DNA from: Micromonospora rifamycinica
GTDB lineage: Bacteria; Actinomycetota; Actinomycetes; Mycobacteriales; Micromonosporaceae
Assembly: GCF_900090265.1 (NCBI RefSeq)
Contig: NZ_LT607752.1
Span: forward strand, 1,240,001 to 1,304,000
Reading direction: 5' to 3'
DNA: 64,000 nt
Positions 8,249 to 16,662 of this stretch are shown one piece after another (within the stretch, counting starts at the first letter, position 1; every line of letters begins with the position of its first letter). The translations under genes and the position numbers were made by a program. The notes beneath the pieces are model-generated. The model saw only the letters and a list, made by a program, of their open reading frames with translations, searched no databases and was not told where the DNA came from.

Positions 8249-9592
8249 TCAGGCGATCGCGGACTTGCAGGCGGCGATGAACTGCTCGGCCGCCTGCGCC
8301 GGGCTGGCCCGCTGGTACTGGACGTTCTCGGCGGCCTTGACCAGCTCGGACTTGACCTTGCTGTGCCCCTTGATCGGCACCTGCGGGGACTGGCCGAACT
8401 TCTGCGCCAGCTCGGACTCGACCTGGATGGACTGCTTCATCGCCGGGTCGGTCACCGTCTGGCTGACCGTGGCCCGCAGGTCCATGTTGGACGGCAGGCC
8501 CCGGTCGGTGCCGAGCAACGCCACCGCCTCCGGGTCGTTGGCCAGGAAGTTGATCACGTCGACCGCGGTGTCCCGGTGCTTGCTGCCCTTGAACACCGAC
8601 CAGTACATCGAGGCGCGGGCCCACTGGGCGCTCGGGTCACCGGGGTAGGCGACCACGCCCAGCTCGTCCTTGGTGTTCTTCTTCAGGTCCGGCATCTGGT
8701 TGACCCAGACCCAGGAGGTCGCGGCCTTGCCGGTGACCACGAGCTGCTTGGTCACGTCGCTGGCGTTGCCCTCGTGGATCACGTCGGCGGTCGGGGTGGC
8801 GCCCCGGTCCCGGGCGCCCTTCCACAGGGTGAACCACGTCGTCACGTCCGCGGCGGTGAAGCCCAGCTCGTTGCCGTTGTAGAGGTCCTTGCCCTGCTGG
8901 CGCAGCCAGACCCAGAACGCCTTGTAGTCGGCGCTCGGGTCCTGGGTGCCGGGGACCTTGGCCTTCTTGGCCACCTGCTCGGCCCAGGCGATGTGCTCCT
9001 CCCAGCTCTGGCCGGTGGTCGGCTCGGGCAGGCCGTTCCTGGTCAGCAGGGTCTTGTTGTAGACCAGGCCCTGGGTGTTCTCGCCGGCGGCAACCCCGGC
9101 CAGCTTGCCGTCCACCACGCCGTACTCGAGCAGGCTCTTGGGGAACTTCGACACGTCCAGCTTGCCGGAGTCCTGGTAGCTCTTGAGGTCGAGCACGGTG
9201 CTGCGGCCGGCGTACTCGGCCAGGTAGTTGTCGTCGATCTGGAACAGGTCCGGCGGGTTGCCGCCGGCGGTCAGGGTGGCCAGCTTGTCGAAGTAGCCCT
9301 GGTTGGCCTGCCAGGTCTTCTCGAACGTCACGTCCGGGTGCTTCTTGGTGTAGAGGGCGAGGGCGTCCTCGGTGAGCTTGGCCCGCGCCTCACCGCCCCA
9401 CCAGAAGACCGAGAGCTTGACCTGGCCGCCGTCGCCGGCGGAGTCGTCGTCGCCGCAGGCCGCCGCGCCGAACATCAGCGGTACGGCGACGACGGCGGCG
9501 ACCATGCCGTGCAGGAATCGACGGCGGGGTGCGGGGGTACGGTGGGGCGGTTCGGCCGGCGTGCCGGCGGTGGGGGACGTTGCGGGGTGCAT
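8249..9592 (-). CDS. Extracellular sugar-binding lipoprotein
   Basis: This 447-residue family-1 solute-binding protein carries an Arg-rich n-region (APRRRFLHG) and a lipobox FGAAAC with Cys46 as the lipidation site. The mature domain begins VKLSVFWWGGEARAKLTEDAL and contains the typical FEKTWQANQGYFDKLATLTAGGNPPDLFQ strand-helix pattern. GAGGAG lies about 7 bp before the ATG. It follows the LacI-type gene by only 18 bp, so regulator and transporter are probably co-transcribed. It should deliver an oligosaccharide to the two permeases downstream. The ligand cannot be read from sequence. Confidence 0.92.
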   Translation of the reverse strand: MHPATSPTAGTPAEPPHRTPAPRRRFLHGMVAAVVAVPLMFGAAACGDDDSAGDGGQVKLSVFWWGGEARAKLTEDALALYTKKHPDVTFEKTWQANQGYFDKLATLTAGGNPPDLFQIDDNYLAEYAGRSTVLDLKSYQDSGKLDVSKFPKSLLEYGVVDGKLAGVAAGENTQGLVYNKTLLTRNGLPEPTTGQSWEEHIAWAEQVAKKAKVPGTQDPSADYKAFWVWLRQQGKDLYNGNELGFTAADVTTWFTLWKGARDRGATPTADVIHEGNASDVTKQLVVTGKAATSWVWVNQMPDLKKNTKDELGVVAYPGDPSAQWARASMYWSVFKGSKHRDTAVDVINFLANDPEAVALLGTDRGLPSNMDLRATVSQTVTDPAMKQSIQVESELAQKFGQSPQVPIKGHSKVKSELVKAAENVQYQRASPAQAAEQFIAACKSAIA

Positions 9593-9610
9593 CTGCGCTC
9601 ACTCCTCGGG

Positions 9611-10729
9611 TTAGGAGGCGACGACGCCACCGGTGGTCACGGTCGGGCCGCCCGGGTCCGCAAGGCGATGCGGGCCCGGGCCATCCGGAACGGAGCCGGG
9701 ACGGGATCGACCGGGTGCAGGTCCGGTCGAGTCGCGAATGACCAGTTCGGTCTGGAGCAGTACCTGTGCGGTGGTGCGACGGTCGCCGACGGCCGCTGCC
9801 CGTCCCCCGCCGCGTGGGCGGGGTTCGGAGTCGTGCTGCAGCAGCATGTCGACGGCCGTCCGGCCGGCGGCCGCGGTCGGCGTGGCCACCGTCGTCAACT
9901 TGGGGCGGGTGAGTCGGCTCAGCGCGATGTCGTCGACCCCGATCACGCTGACGTCCTGCGGCACCCGGACGCCGAGGTGGTCGAGCCCCTCGATCAGCCC
10001 GATCGCCATCAGGTCGTTGTAGGCGAGCACGGCGGTGACGCCGCTGCGGCGGACCTGTTCGGCCAGCGCGCTGCCGCCGGTCTCGGTGGGCGGGTTCGGC
10101 CCGAGCACGGTCAGCTCGGCCCCGCCGGTGCGGGCGGCGGCCCCGGCCGCCCGGCGCATCTGCTGGTTGGTCCAGGACCCGCGCGGGCCGCCGAGCAGGG
10201 CGAGCCGCCGGTGGCCGAGGCCGAGCAGGTGGTCGATCGCGGCCCGGGCACCCTGGCCGACGTCCATCACCACGCAGGGCAGCCCGGTGACCTGGCGGTT
10301 TATCACCACCACCGGGACCTCGCGGCTGACCTGCTCGATCAGCGCGTTGCTCATCCGGGGGCTGCACAGCAGCACCCCGTCGACCTGCTTGGCCAGCGCG
10401 TGGACCAGCTCCTCCTCGGCGGCCGGATCCTCGTTGGTGTCGGCCACGAAGACGTGGTAGTCGCGGTGCCGGGCCTGCCCCTCGGCCGCCTTGATCAACG
10501 GCGGGAAGAACGGGTTGGCGATGTCGGCGATGATCAGACCGATGTTGTGGGTCCGCCCGGTGATCAGGGCGCGGGCGGCCCGGTTGGGCCGGTAGCCGAG
10601 GTCCTCGGCGCAGGCCAGCACCCGGACCCGGGTCTCCGGGTTGACCAGGTGCGGCGCCGAGAAGGTGCGGGAGACGGTGGAGATGTGCACGCCCGAGGCC
10701 CGCGCGACGTCGCGGATGGTGGCTGGCAC
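9611..10729 (-). CDS. LacI-family regulator of the uronate locus
   Basis: A 372-residue LacI-family protein whose GTG start at 10729 puts the HTH PATIRDVARASGVHISTVSR at residues 2-21; GAGAGGG lies upstream. The effector domain starts NIGLIIADIANPFFPPLIKA and ends with an atypical 35-residue Pro/Gly/Arg-rich tail after ELVIRDSTG. It is the first gene of the transporter-kinase-aldolase unit and divergent from the uxaC operon, with two palindromes of TGCAAA/TTTGCA type in the intergenic gap. Autoregulation and control of both divergent units by a uronate intermediate such as KDG is the simplest model, inferred from layout. Confidence 0.9.
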   Translation of the reverse strand: MPATIRDVARASGVHISTVSRTFSAPHLVNPETRVRVLACAEDLGYRPNRAARALITGRTHNIGLIIADIANPFFPPLIKAAEGQARHRDYHVFVADTNEDPAAEEELVHALAKQVDGVLLCSPRMSNALIEQVSREVPVVVINRQVTGLPCVVMDVGQGARAAIDHLLGLGHRRLALLGGPRGSWTNQQMRRAAGAAARTGGAELTVLGPNPPTETGGSALAEQVRRSGVTAVLAYNDLMAIGLIEGLDHLGVRVPQDVSVIGVDDIALSRLTRPKLTTVATPTAAAGRTAVDMLLQHDSEPRPRGGGRAAAVGDRRTTAQVLLQTELVIRDSTGPAPGRSRPGSVPDGPGPHRLADPGGPTVTTGGVVAS

Positions 10730-10784
10730 GGGCGGCCCTCTCGTCGATGGTGTGGTCGGGGTCACGTGGGTGCCGCCAATTAAT

Positions 10785-10796
10785 GCAAACGGTTGC
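10785..10796. promoter_or_regulatory. Putative LacI operator, lacI-proximal
   Basis: GCAAACGGTTGC is an imperfect palindrome (GCAA..TTGC arms) 55 bp before the lacI-type start. It shares the GCAAA half-site with the perfect palindrome at 10934-10949, suggesting one repressor binds both. Confidence 0.6.
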
Positions 10797-10933
10797 TCCA
10801 CTGTCAACGGGAGTTCGTTACGGATCGATTGCAGGGAGGCTCTCCCCATGCCCCCTTAAGCCCATGAATCGGGATCTATGACGCGGGATTGGCATCGATC
10901 GTTGACGTCGTCTTCATCATCGTGGTTTCTTCA

Positions 10934-10949
10934 CTGCAAACCTTTGCAG
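10934..10949. promoter_or_regulatory. Perfect palindrome, probable LacI operator for the uxaC-side operon
   Basis: CTGCAAA and TTTGCAG are perfect 7-bp arms around CC, 22 bp before the ATG of the first plus-strand gene. A TTGACG-like -35 element at 10902-10907 lies just upstream, so a bound repressor would cover the promoter. The shared GCAAA half-site with 10785-10796 supports a common regulator. Confidence 0.7.
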
Positions 10950-10971
10950 CAGCCACCGGGAGGACCACCCG

Positions 10972-12300
10972 ATGTCACCACCAGCCGCGCACCGCCGTCG
11001 ACACGCCGTGGTCGGCACCGGGGCGCGGGCCGAGATGTTCGTCCGGGCCCTGGTCACCGAGCACGCCGACACCGCCGCACTGGTCGCCTTCGCCGACGTC
11101 AACCAGACCCGGATGGACGCCCACAACCGGTGGCTGGCCGAGCTGGGCCACCCGGCCGTGCCCACCTACCGGGCCGAGGACTTCGCCACCATGCTCGACC
11201 GGGAACGGGTCGACGTGGTGCTGGTGACCAGCGTCGACGTCACTCACGACGAGTACATCGTGGCGGCCCTGCGGGCCGGCTGCGACGTGGTCACCGAGAA
11301 GCCGATGACCGTCGACGCGGCCCGCTGCCGGCGGATCCTCGACGCGGTCGCCGAGACCGGCCGGCGGGTCACCGTCGCCTTCAACTACCGCTACAACCCG
11401 TTGCACGAGCAGGTCAGAAGGCTGCTCGCCGACGGCGCGGTCGGCGAGATCGGCTCGGTGCACTTCGAGTGGCTGCTCGACGTGCGGCACGGCGCGGACT
11501 ACTTCCGCCGCTGGCACCGGGACAAGGCCAGCTCCGGCGGGCTGATGGTGCACAAGGCCAGTCACCACTTCGACCTGGTCAACTGGTGGCTCGACGCCAC
11601 CCCCGTCGAGGTGTACGCCGCCGGCCGGCTGTTCTTCTACGGCGACGGGGGCCGACGGCACGGTTACGCCCGCGACTACGACCGGGCGCACGACGCCCCG
11701 GCCGCCGCCGACGACCCGTTCGCCCTGCGGCTGGCCGAACACCCCCGGCTGCGGGAGCTGTACCTCGACGCCGAGGCCGAGGACGGCTACCACCGCGACC
11801 AGAACGTCTTCGCCCCCGGCGTCACCATCGAGGACGACATGGCGGTGCTGGCCCGCTACTCCACCGGCGCGACGATGACCTACCACCTCACCGCGTACGC
11901 CCCCTGGGAGGGCTACCGGGTGATGGTCAACGGCAGCCGGGGCCGGCTCGAACTGGAGGTCACCGAGAGCGACTTCGTCAGCCCGGCCGCCGCCCGTGCG
12001 CTCAAGGGCGCCGCCCTGCACGGCGACGAGGCCGCCGCAGAGAACGGCGCGGCGACCCTCACCCTGCGCCCGTTCTGGAGCCCGCCCACCCGGATCCCGG
12101 TCGAGGGCTACACCCGGCAGGGTCACGGCGGCGCGGACGCCCGGATGACCCGGGTGATCTTCGGCGGTGAGCCGGACCCGCTGGACCGGGCCGCCACCGC
12201 CCACGACGGGGCGCTCGCCCTGCTCACCGGCCTGGCCGCCAACCGCTCCTTCACCACCGGCGACCCGGTCCGCGTCGCCGACCTGCTCACCCCGCCCTGA
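10972..12300 (+). CDS. Gfo/Idh/MocA family oxidoreductase
   Basis: This 442-residue NAD(P)-dependent oxidoreductase is somewhat longer than the family norm. Its Rossmann strand HAVVGTGARAEMFV is at residues 11-24 and the EKP motif in VVTEKPMTVD near residue 105. The substrate domain contains VAFNYRYNPLHEQV and MVHKASHHFDLVNWWL, typical of the larger subgroup acting on bulky or glycan substrates. GGGAGG stands upstream of ATG 10972. As first gene of the uronate operon behind a perfect LacI palindrome it is clearly co-regulated with pectin degradation. Its substrate is unknown; oxidation of a sugar acid or glycoside is possible. Confidence 0.87.
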   Translation: MSPPAAHRRRHAVVGTGARAEMFVRALVTEHADTAALVAFADVNQTRMDAHNRWLAELGHPAVPTYRAEDFATMLDRERVDVVLVTSVDVTHDEYIVAALRAGCDVVTEKPMTVDAARCRRILDAVAETGRRVTVAFNYRYNPLHEQVRRLLADGAVGEIGSVHFEWLLDVRHGADYFRRWHRDKASSGGLMVHKASHHFDLVNWWLDATPVEVYAAGRLFFYGDGGRRHGYARDYDRAHDAPAAADDPFALRLAEHPRLRELYLDAEAEDGYHRDQNVFAPGVTIEDDMAVLARYSTGATMTYHLTAYAPWEGYRVMVNGSRGRLELEVTESDFVSPAAARALKGAALHGDEAAAENGAATLTLRPFWSPPTRIPVEGYTRQGHGGADARMTRVIFGGEPDPLDRAATAHDGALALLTGLAANRSFTTGDPVRVADLLTPP

Positions 12301-12455
12301 CCGCTGTCCCGCCGGCCCGCCCCATGCCCCGACCGCTCCCCCGCCGGCCCGACCGGCCGCCCTTACCCTGGCCGCTCCCGACCGCCCGCCGACCCCGCCC
12401 GACCGCCCTGCCCCGGACCGCCGACCCGTCGCCCGCAACCGAGGAGTCCTCCGCC

Positions 12456-13880
12456 GTGCCGACCTCTCCTGACCTGCTCCTGCCGACCGACCCGGGCGTC
12501 CGGGCGATCGCCCGCGAGCTGTACGCCCTGGCCGGGCCGCAGCCGATCATCTCGCCGCACGGGCACGTCGACCCGGCGCTGCTGGCCGAGGACCAGCCCT
12601 TCCCGGACCCGGCCCGGCTGCTCATCGTGCCCGACCACTACCTCACCCGGATGCTGCTCAGTCAGGGCGTCCCCCCGGCCGAGCTGGGCGTGCCCAGCGT
12701 CGACGGCAGCCCGGTGGAGACCGACGGCCGGACGATCTGGCGACGCTTCGCCGCACACTGGCACCTGTTCCGGGGCACCCCGTCCCGGCTGTGGCTGGAA
12801 CGCACCTTCAGCGAGGTGTTCGGGGTGGACACCGCGCTGACCCCGGCCACCGCCGACGCCGTCTACGACGAGCTGGCCGCCCGGCTGGCCGAGCCGGAGT
12901 ACCGGCCCCGGGCACTGTTCGAGCGGTTCCGGATCGAGGTGCTGGCCACCACCGAGTCGCCCCTGGACGACCTCGGCCGGCACGCCAAGCTCGCCGCCGA
13001 CGGCTGGGGCGGGCCGGGCGGCCGGGTGGTCACCACGTTCCGGCCGGACAACGTCGTCGACATGGAGTTCGACGGCTGGGCCGACAACGTGGCCCGGCTC
13101 GGCGAGGTGGCCGGCGTGGACACCGGCACGTACGCCGGCTACCTGGACGCGCTGCGCGCCCGCCGGGCGGCGTTCGTCGCGGCCGGCGCGACCTCCTCCG
13201 ACCACGGCCACCCCACCGCCCGGACGCTGGCGCTGACCGCCGACGAGGCGGCGCGGCTCTACGACCGGGGCCGGCGCGGGCTGGCCGACGCCGCCGACGC
13301 CGAGGCGTTCCGGGCGCACATGCTGGTGGAGTTCGCCCGGATGTCGCTCGACGACGGCCTGGTGCTGCAACTGCACCCCGGCGCGGTCCGCAACCACAAC
13401 CGCCGGCTGTACGCCACCCACGGGCGCGACGTCGGCGGGGACGTCCCGCACGCCACCGAGTACGTGCACGCGCTGGCCCCGCTGCTCGACGCGTACGGCA
13501 ACGACCCGCGGCTGCGGGTGGTGCTCTACACCCTCGACGAGTACACCTTCACCCGGGAACTGGCCCCGCTGGCCGGCGGCTACGCCGCGCTCTACCTCGG
13601 CGCGCCCTGGTGGTTCCTGGACTCCCCGGAGGTGCTGCGCCGGTTCCGGGAGGCGGTCACCGAGTCCGCCGGGTTCTACAACACCGCCGGGTTCGTCGAC
13701 GACACCCGCGCGTTCTGCTCCATCCCGGTCCGCCACGACGTGGCCCGCCGGATCGACGCCGGTTTCCTGGCCCGCCTCGTCGCCGAGCACCGGCTGAGCG
13801 AGGCCGAGGCCGCCGAGACGGTCGTCGACCTGGCGTACCGGCTGCCCAAGAAGGTCTTCAGGTTCGGAGAGCACGCATGA
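12456..13880 (+). CDS. uxaC: Glucuronate/galacturonate isomerase UxaC
   Basis: A 474-residue uronate isomerase that converts D-glucuronate to fructuronate or D-galacturonate to tagaturonate. The N-terminal metal-binding pair His35/His37 in ISPHGHVDP is intact, and characteristic blocks such as WHLFRGTPSRLWLERTFSEVFG, ATTESPLDDL, RVVTTFRPDNVVD, LQLHPGAVRNHNR and GWWFLDSPE-like APWWFLDSPEVLRRF follow. GTG at 12456 was chosen because GAGGAG lies 9 bp upstream and it restores the family length; the in-frame ATG at 12324 adds 44 Pro/Arg-rich residues. The stop overlaps the next start by 4 bp. Identification is firm. Confidence 0.94.
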   Translation: MPTSPDLLLPTDPGVRAIARELYALAGPQPIISPHGHVDPALLAEDQPFPDPARLLIVPDHYLTRMLLSQGVPPAELGVPSVDGSPVETDGRTIWRRFAAHWHLFRGTPSRLWLERTFSEVFGVDTALTPATADAVYDELAARLAEPEYRPRALFERFRIEVLATTESPLDDLGRHAKLAADGWGGPGGRVVTTFRPDNVVDMEFDGWADNVARLGEVAGVDTGTYAGYLDALRARRAAFVAAGATSSDHGHPTARTLALTADEAARLYDRGRRGLADAADAEAFRAHMLVEFARMSLDDGLVLQLHPGAVRNHNRRLYATHGRDVGGDVPHATEYVHALAPLLDAYGNDPRLRVVLYTLDEYTFTRELAPLAGGYAALYLGAPWWFLDSPEVLRRFREAVTESAGFYNTAGFVDDTRAFCSIPVRHDVARRIDAGFLARLVAEHRLSEAEAAETVVDLAYRLPKKVFRFGEHA

Positions 13881-15181
13881 GCACCAGGATCACCGACGTC
13901 GACGTGCACGACGTCCGCTTCCCCACCGCGGCGGCCGGCGACGGCTCCGACGCGATCAACCGGGGTGACTACTCGGCCAGCTACGTCGAGCTGCGCACCG
14001 ACGACGGCCCGACGGGCGCCGGGTTCACCTTCACCAACGGCCGGGGCAACGAGATCACCTGCGCGGCGATCGAGGCCCTGGCCCACCACGTGCGCGGCCG
14101 CACCGTCGCCGAGATCGCCGCCGAGCCGGTGGCGTTCTGGCGCTCGCTCACCGCCGACGTGCAGCTGCGCTGGCTGGGGCCGGAGAAGGGGGTCATCCAC
14201 ATGGCCGCCGGGGCGCTGGTCAACGCGGTCTGGGACCTGCGGGCCAAGCTGGCCGGCAAACCGATGTGGCGCTACCTCGCCGAGCTGTCCACCGACGAGC
14301 TGGTCGCCAACGTCGACTTCCACCACATCACCGACGCGCTCACCCCCGACGAGGCGGCCACCCTGCTCGACAAGGGACTGGTGGGGGCGGCGGAGCGGCT
14401 CGCCGTGCTGGAGCAGGACGGCTTCCCGTCGTACACCACCTCGGTGGGGTGGTTGGGGTACCCGGACGAGAAGGTCCGGGCGCTCACCCGCGAGGCGTAC
14501 GCGCAGGGGTGGCGGGCGATGAAGATGAAGGTCGGCGGCCCGCCCGCCGACGACCTGCGCCGGGCGCGGATCATCCGGGCCGAGATCGGCCCGGACGCGC
14601 TGCTGATGATGGACGCCAACCAGGTGTGGGACGTCGACGAGGCGATCACCAACATGACCGCGCTGGCCGAGGTCGACCCCTACTGGATCGAGGAGCCGAC
14701 GCACGCCGACGACATCCTCGGCCACGCCCGGATCGCCCGCGCGGTCACCGGGCTGACCGACGGCCGGTGCCGGGTCGCCACCGGCGAGGTGGCCGCCAAC
14801 CGGGTGATCTTCAAGCAGCTGCTCCAGGCCGAGGCGATCGGGGTGATGCAGATCGACGCCTGCCGGGTCGCCGGGGTCAACGAGGTGCTGGCCGAGATCC
14901 TGCTGGCGGCGAAGTTCGGGGTGCCGGTCTGCCCGCATGCCGGTGGCGTCGGCCTCTGCGAGTACGTGCAGCACCTGGCGATCTTCGACTACCTGCGGGT
15001 CGGCACCAGCCTGGACGGGCGGATGGTCGAGTACGTCGACCACCTGCACGAGCACTTCGTCGACCCGGTCCGCACCCGGGGCGGCCGGTACCTGCTGCCC
15101 ACCGCGCCCGGCTACAGCGCCGCCATGCGTCCCGAGTCGGTCGCGCGGTTCCGTTTCCCGGACGGGCCGGCATGGCGGTGA
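13877..15181 (+). CDS. Enolase-superfamily dehydratase, L-fuconate-dehydratase-like
   Basis: A 434-residue mandelate-racemase-subgroup enzyme resembling L-fuconate dehydratase (FucD). The active site is complete: the KxK pair Lys216/Lys218 (MKMKVGG), metal ligands Asp246 (MMDANQ), Glu272 (WIEEPT) and Glu304 (ATGEVAAN), and the catalytic His354 in CPHAGG. The N-terminal capping domain has DGSDAINRGDYSASYVELRT. FucD enzymes are known to accept several acid sugars, D-altronate among them. Because UxaC and a ketouronate reductase flank it and UxaA/UxuA are absent, dehydration of altronate (or mannonate) to KDG is the inferred role. It is coupled by ATGA to uxaC. Confidence 0.88.
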   Translation: MSTRITDVDVHDVRFPTAAAGDGSDAINRGDYSASYVELRTDDGPTGAGFTFTNGRGNEITCAAIEALAHHVRGRTVAEIAAEPVAFWRSLTADVQLRWLGPEKGVIHMAAGALVNAVWDLRAKLAGKPMWRYLAELSTDELVANVDFHHITDALTPDEAATLLDKGLVGAAERLAVLEQDGFPSYTTSVGWLGYPDEKVRALTREAYAQGWRAMKMKVGGPPADDLRRARIIRAEIGPDALLMMDANQVWDVDEAITNMTALAEVDPYWIEEPTHADDILGHARIARAVTGLTDGRCRVATGEVAANRVIFKQLLQAEAIGVMQIDACRVAGVNEVLAEILLAAKFGVPVCPHAGGVGLCEYVQHLAIFDYLRVGTSLDGRMVEYVDHLHEHFVDPVRTRGGRYLLPTAPGYSAAMRPESVARFRFPDGPAWR

Positions 15182-16662
15182 ACGGCGACACCGACCGGCT
15201 GGGCCTGGCCACCCTGGGCCGGCTGCCCGCGCAGAGCCGACCGCTGGTCCGGCCGGGCACCGTGCCTGCCGGCATCGTCCACCTGGGGCTGGGCGCGTTC
15301 CACCGGGCCCACCAGGCGGTCTACACCGAGGCGGCGATCGACGCGGCCGGCGGCGACTGGGGCATCGTCGGCGTCGCCCCGCGCAGCACCGCGCTGGTCG
15401 AGGCCCTCGCCGCGCAGGACGCCCTGTTCAGCGTCACCACGCTGGCCGCCGACCGGTCGGCCACCCGGGTGGTCGGCGCGCTGGCCGGGGTACGGCACGC
15501 GGCCAGCGACCCGGCGGCGGTGGTCGCGCTGCTGGCCGACCCGACGATCCGGGTGGTGACGCTGACGGTGACCGAGAAGGCCTACCAGCTCGACCCGGTC
15601 TCCGGGGCGTTGCGCGCCGACCCGGAGCTGACCCTCGACCTGACCACCGACCGGCCCCCGGTCACCGTGCCCGGCCTGCTGGTGCGCGGGCTGCTCGCCC
15701 GTGCCGCCGCCCAGGCGGGCCCGATCGCGCTGGTCAGCTGCGACAACCTGCCGGCGAACGGGAGCCGGCTGCACAGCCTGGTGCTGCAGGCGTTGACCCT
15801 GGCCGGGGCGTCGGACGCCGTGCTGGACTCGCTCGCCGGGCAGGTGAGCTTCCCCGGCACGATGGTGGACCGGATCGTCCCGGCCAGCACCGACGCGACC
15901 CTCGCCGATGCCCGCGCCGCGCTGGGGGTGGCCGACCTGGCGGCGGTGGCCGCCGAGCCGTACCTCCAGTGGGTGGTCGAGGACGACTTCCCCGGCGGCC
16001 GGCCGCGGTGGGAGCGGGCCGGCGCGGTGCTCACCACCGACGCCGGTCCGTGGGAGCGGCTGAAGCTGCGCAGCCTCAACGGCGTGCACTCGGCGGTGGC
16101 CTACCTGGGGGCGGTGGCCGGCCGCGAGACGATCGCGGACGCGCTGGCGCTGCCCGGCCTGACCGACGTGCTGCGCCGGTTCGTCGCCGACGACGTGGCC
16201 GCCAGCTTCACCCCGCCCGACGGGGTACGGGTCACCGACTACGGCGACGAGGTGCTGGCCCGGTTCGCCAACCCGGCGATCCGGCACCGCACCCTCCAGG
16301 TGGCGATGGACGGCTCGCAGAAGCTGCCGCAGCGGGTCCTGCACACCGCCGCCGACCTGCGGGCGCAGGGCCGGTCGGCGTACTGGTCGGCGCTGGTCGT
16401 GGCGGCCTGGCTGCAGTTCCTCGACGGGCGGGCCGACGACGGCACGGTACTGCCGCTGGACGATCCGCTGGCCGGGCGGATCACCGCCGCGCTCGCCGCC
16501 GCGGACGGCACCCCCGCCGGCACGGTCGGGGCGCTGTTCGCGCTCTCCGAGGTCTTCCCGGCCGCGCTCGCCGACGACGACGGGTTCCGCGCCGACGTCG
16601 CCGGGTGGCTCGGCGCACTGCGCACGCACGGCGTCCGGGCGGTCCTGGCGGGAGCGGCATGA
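15172..16662 (+). CDS. Mannitol-dehydrogenase-family ketouronate reductase
   Basis: This 496-residue protein belongs to the polyol-specific long-chain dehydrogenase family (UxuB/UxaB/mannitol dehydrogenase). The N-terminal NAD-binding block is GIVHLGLGAFHRAHQAVYTE and the catalytic segment is KLRSLNGVHSAVAYLG with the conserved Lys, Asn and His. Length fits fructuronate reductase. The family acts on fructuronate, tagaturonate or free ketoses; its position directly after uxaC and the dehydratase argues for reduction of fructuronate/tagaturonate to mannonate/altronate. The ATG at 15172 overlaps the previous gene by 10 bp. Choice between UxaB and UxuB activity cannot be made here. Confidence 0.88.
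   Translation: MAVNGDTDRLGLATLGRLPAQSRPLVRPGTVPAGIVHLGLGAFHRAHQAVYTEAAIDAAGGDWGIVGVAPRSTALVEALAAQDALFSVTTLAADRSATRVVGALAGVRHAASDPAAVVALLADPTIRVVTLTVTEKAYQLDPVSGALRADPELTLDLTTDRPPVTVPGLLVRGLLARAAAQAGPIALVSCDNLPANGSRLHSLVLQALTLAGASDAVLDSLAGQVSFPGTMVDRIVPASTDATLADARAALGVADLAAVAAEPYLQWVVEDDFPGGRPRWERAGAVLTTDAGPWERLKLRSLNGVHSAVAYLGAVAGRETIADALALPGLTDVLRRFVADDVAASFTPPDGVRVTDYGDEVLARFANPAIRHRTLQVAMDGSQKLPQRVLHTAADLRAQGRSAYWSALVVAAWLQFLDGRADDGTVLPLDDPLAGRITAALAAADGTPAGTVGALFALSEVFPAALADDDGFRADVAGWLGALRTHGVRAVLAGAA

Noticed and set aside
12324..12455. Upstream ATG start for uxaC
   Set aside because: The added residues are Pro/Arg-rich, lack homology and the GTG at 12456 has a proper ribosome site and restores the family length.
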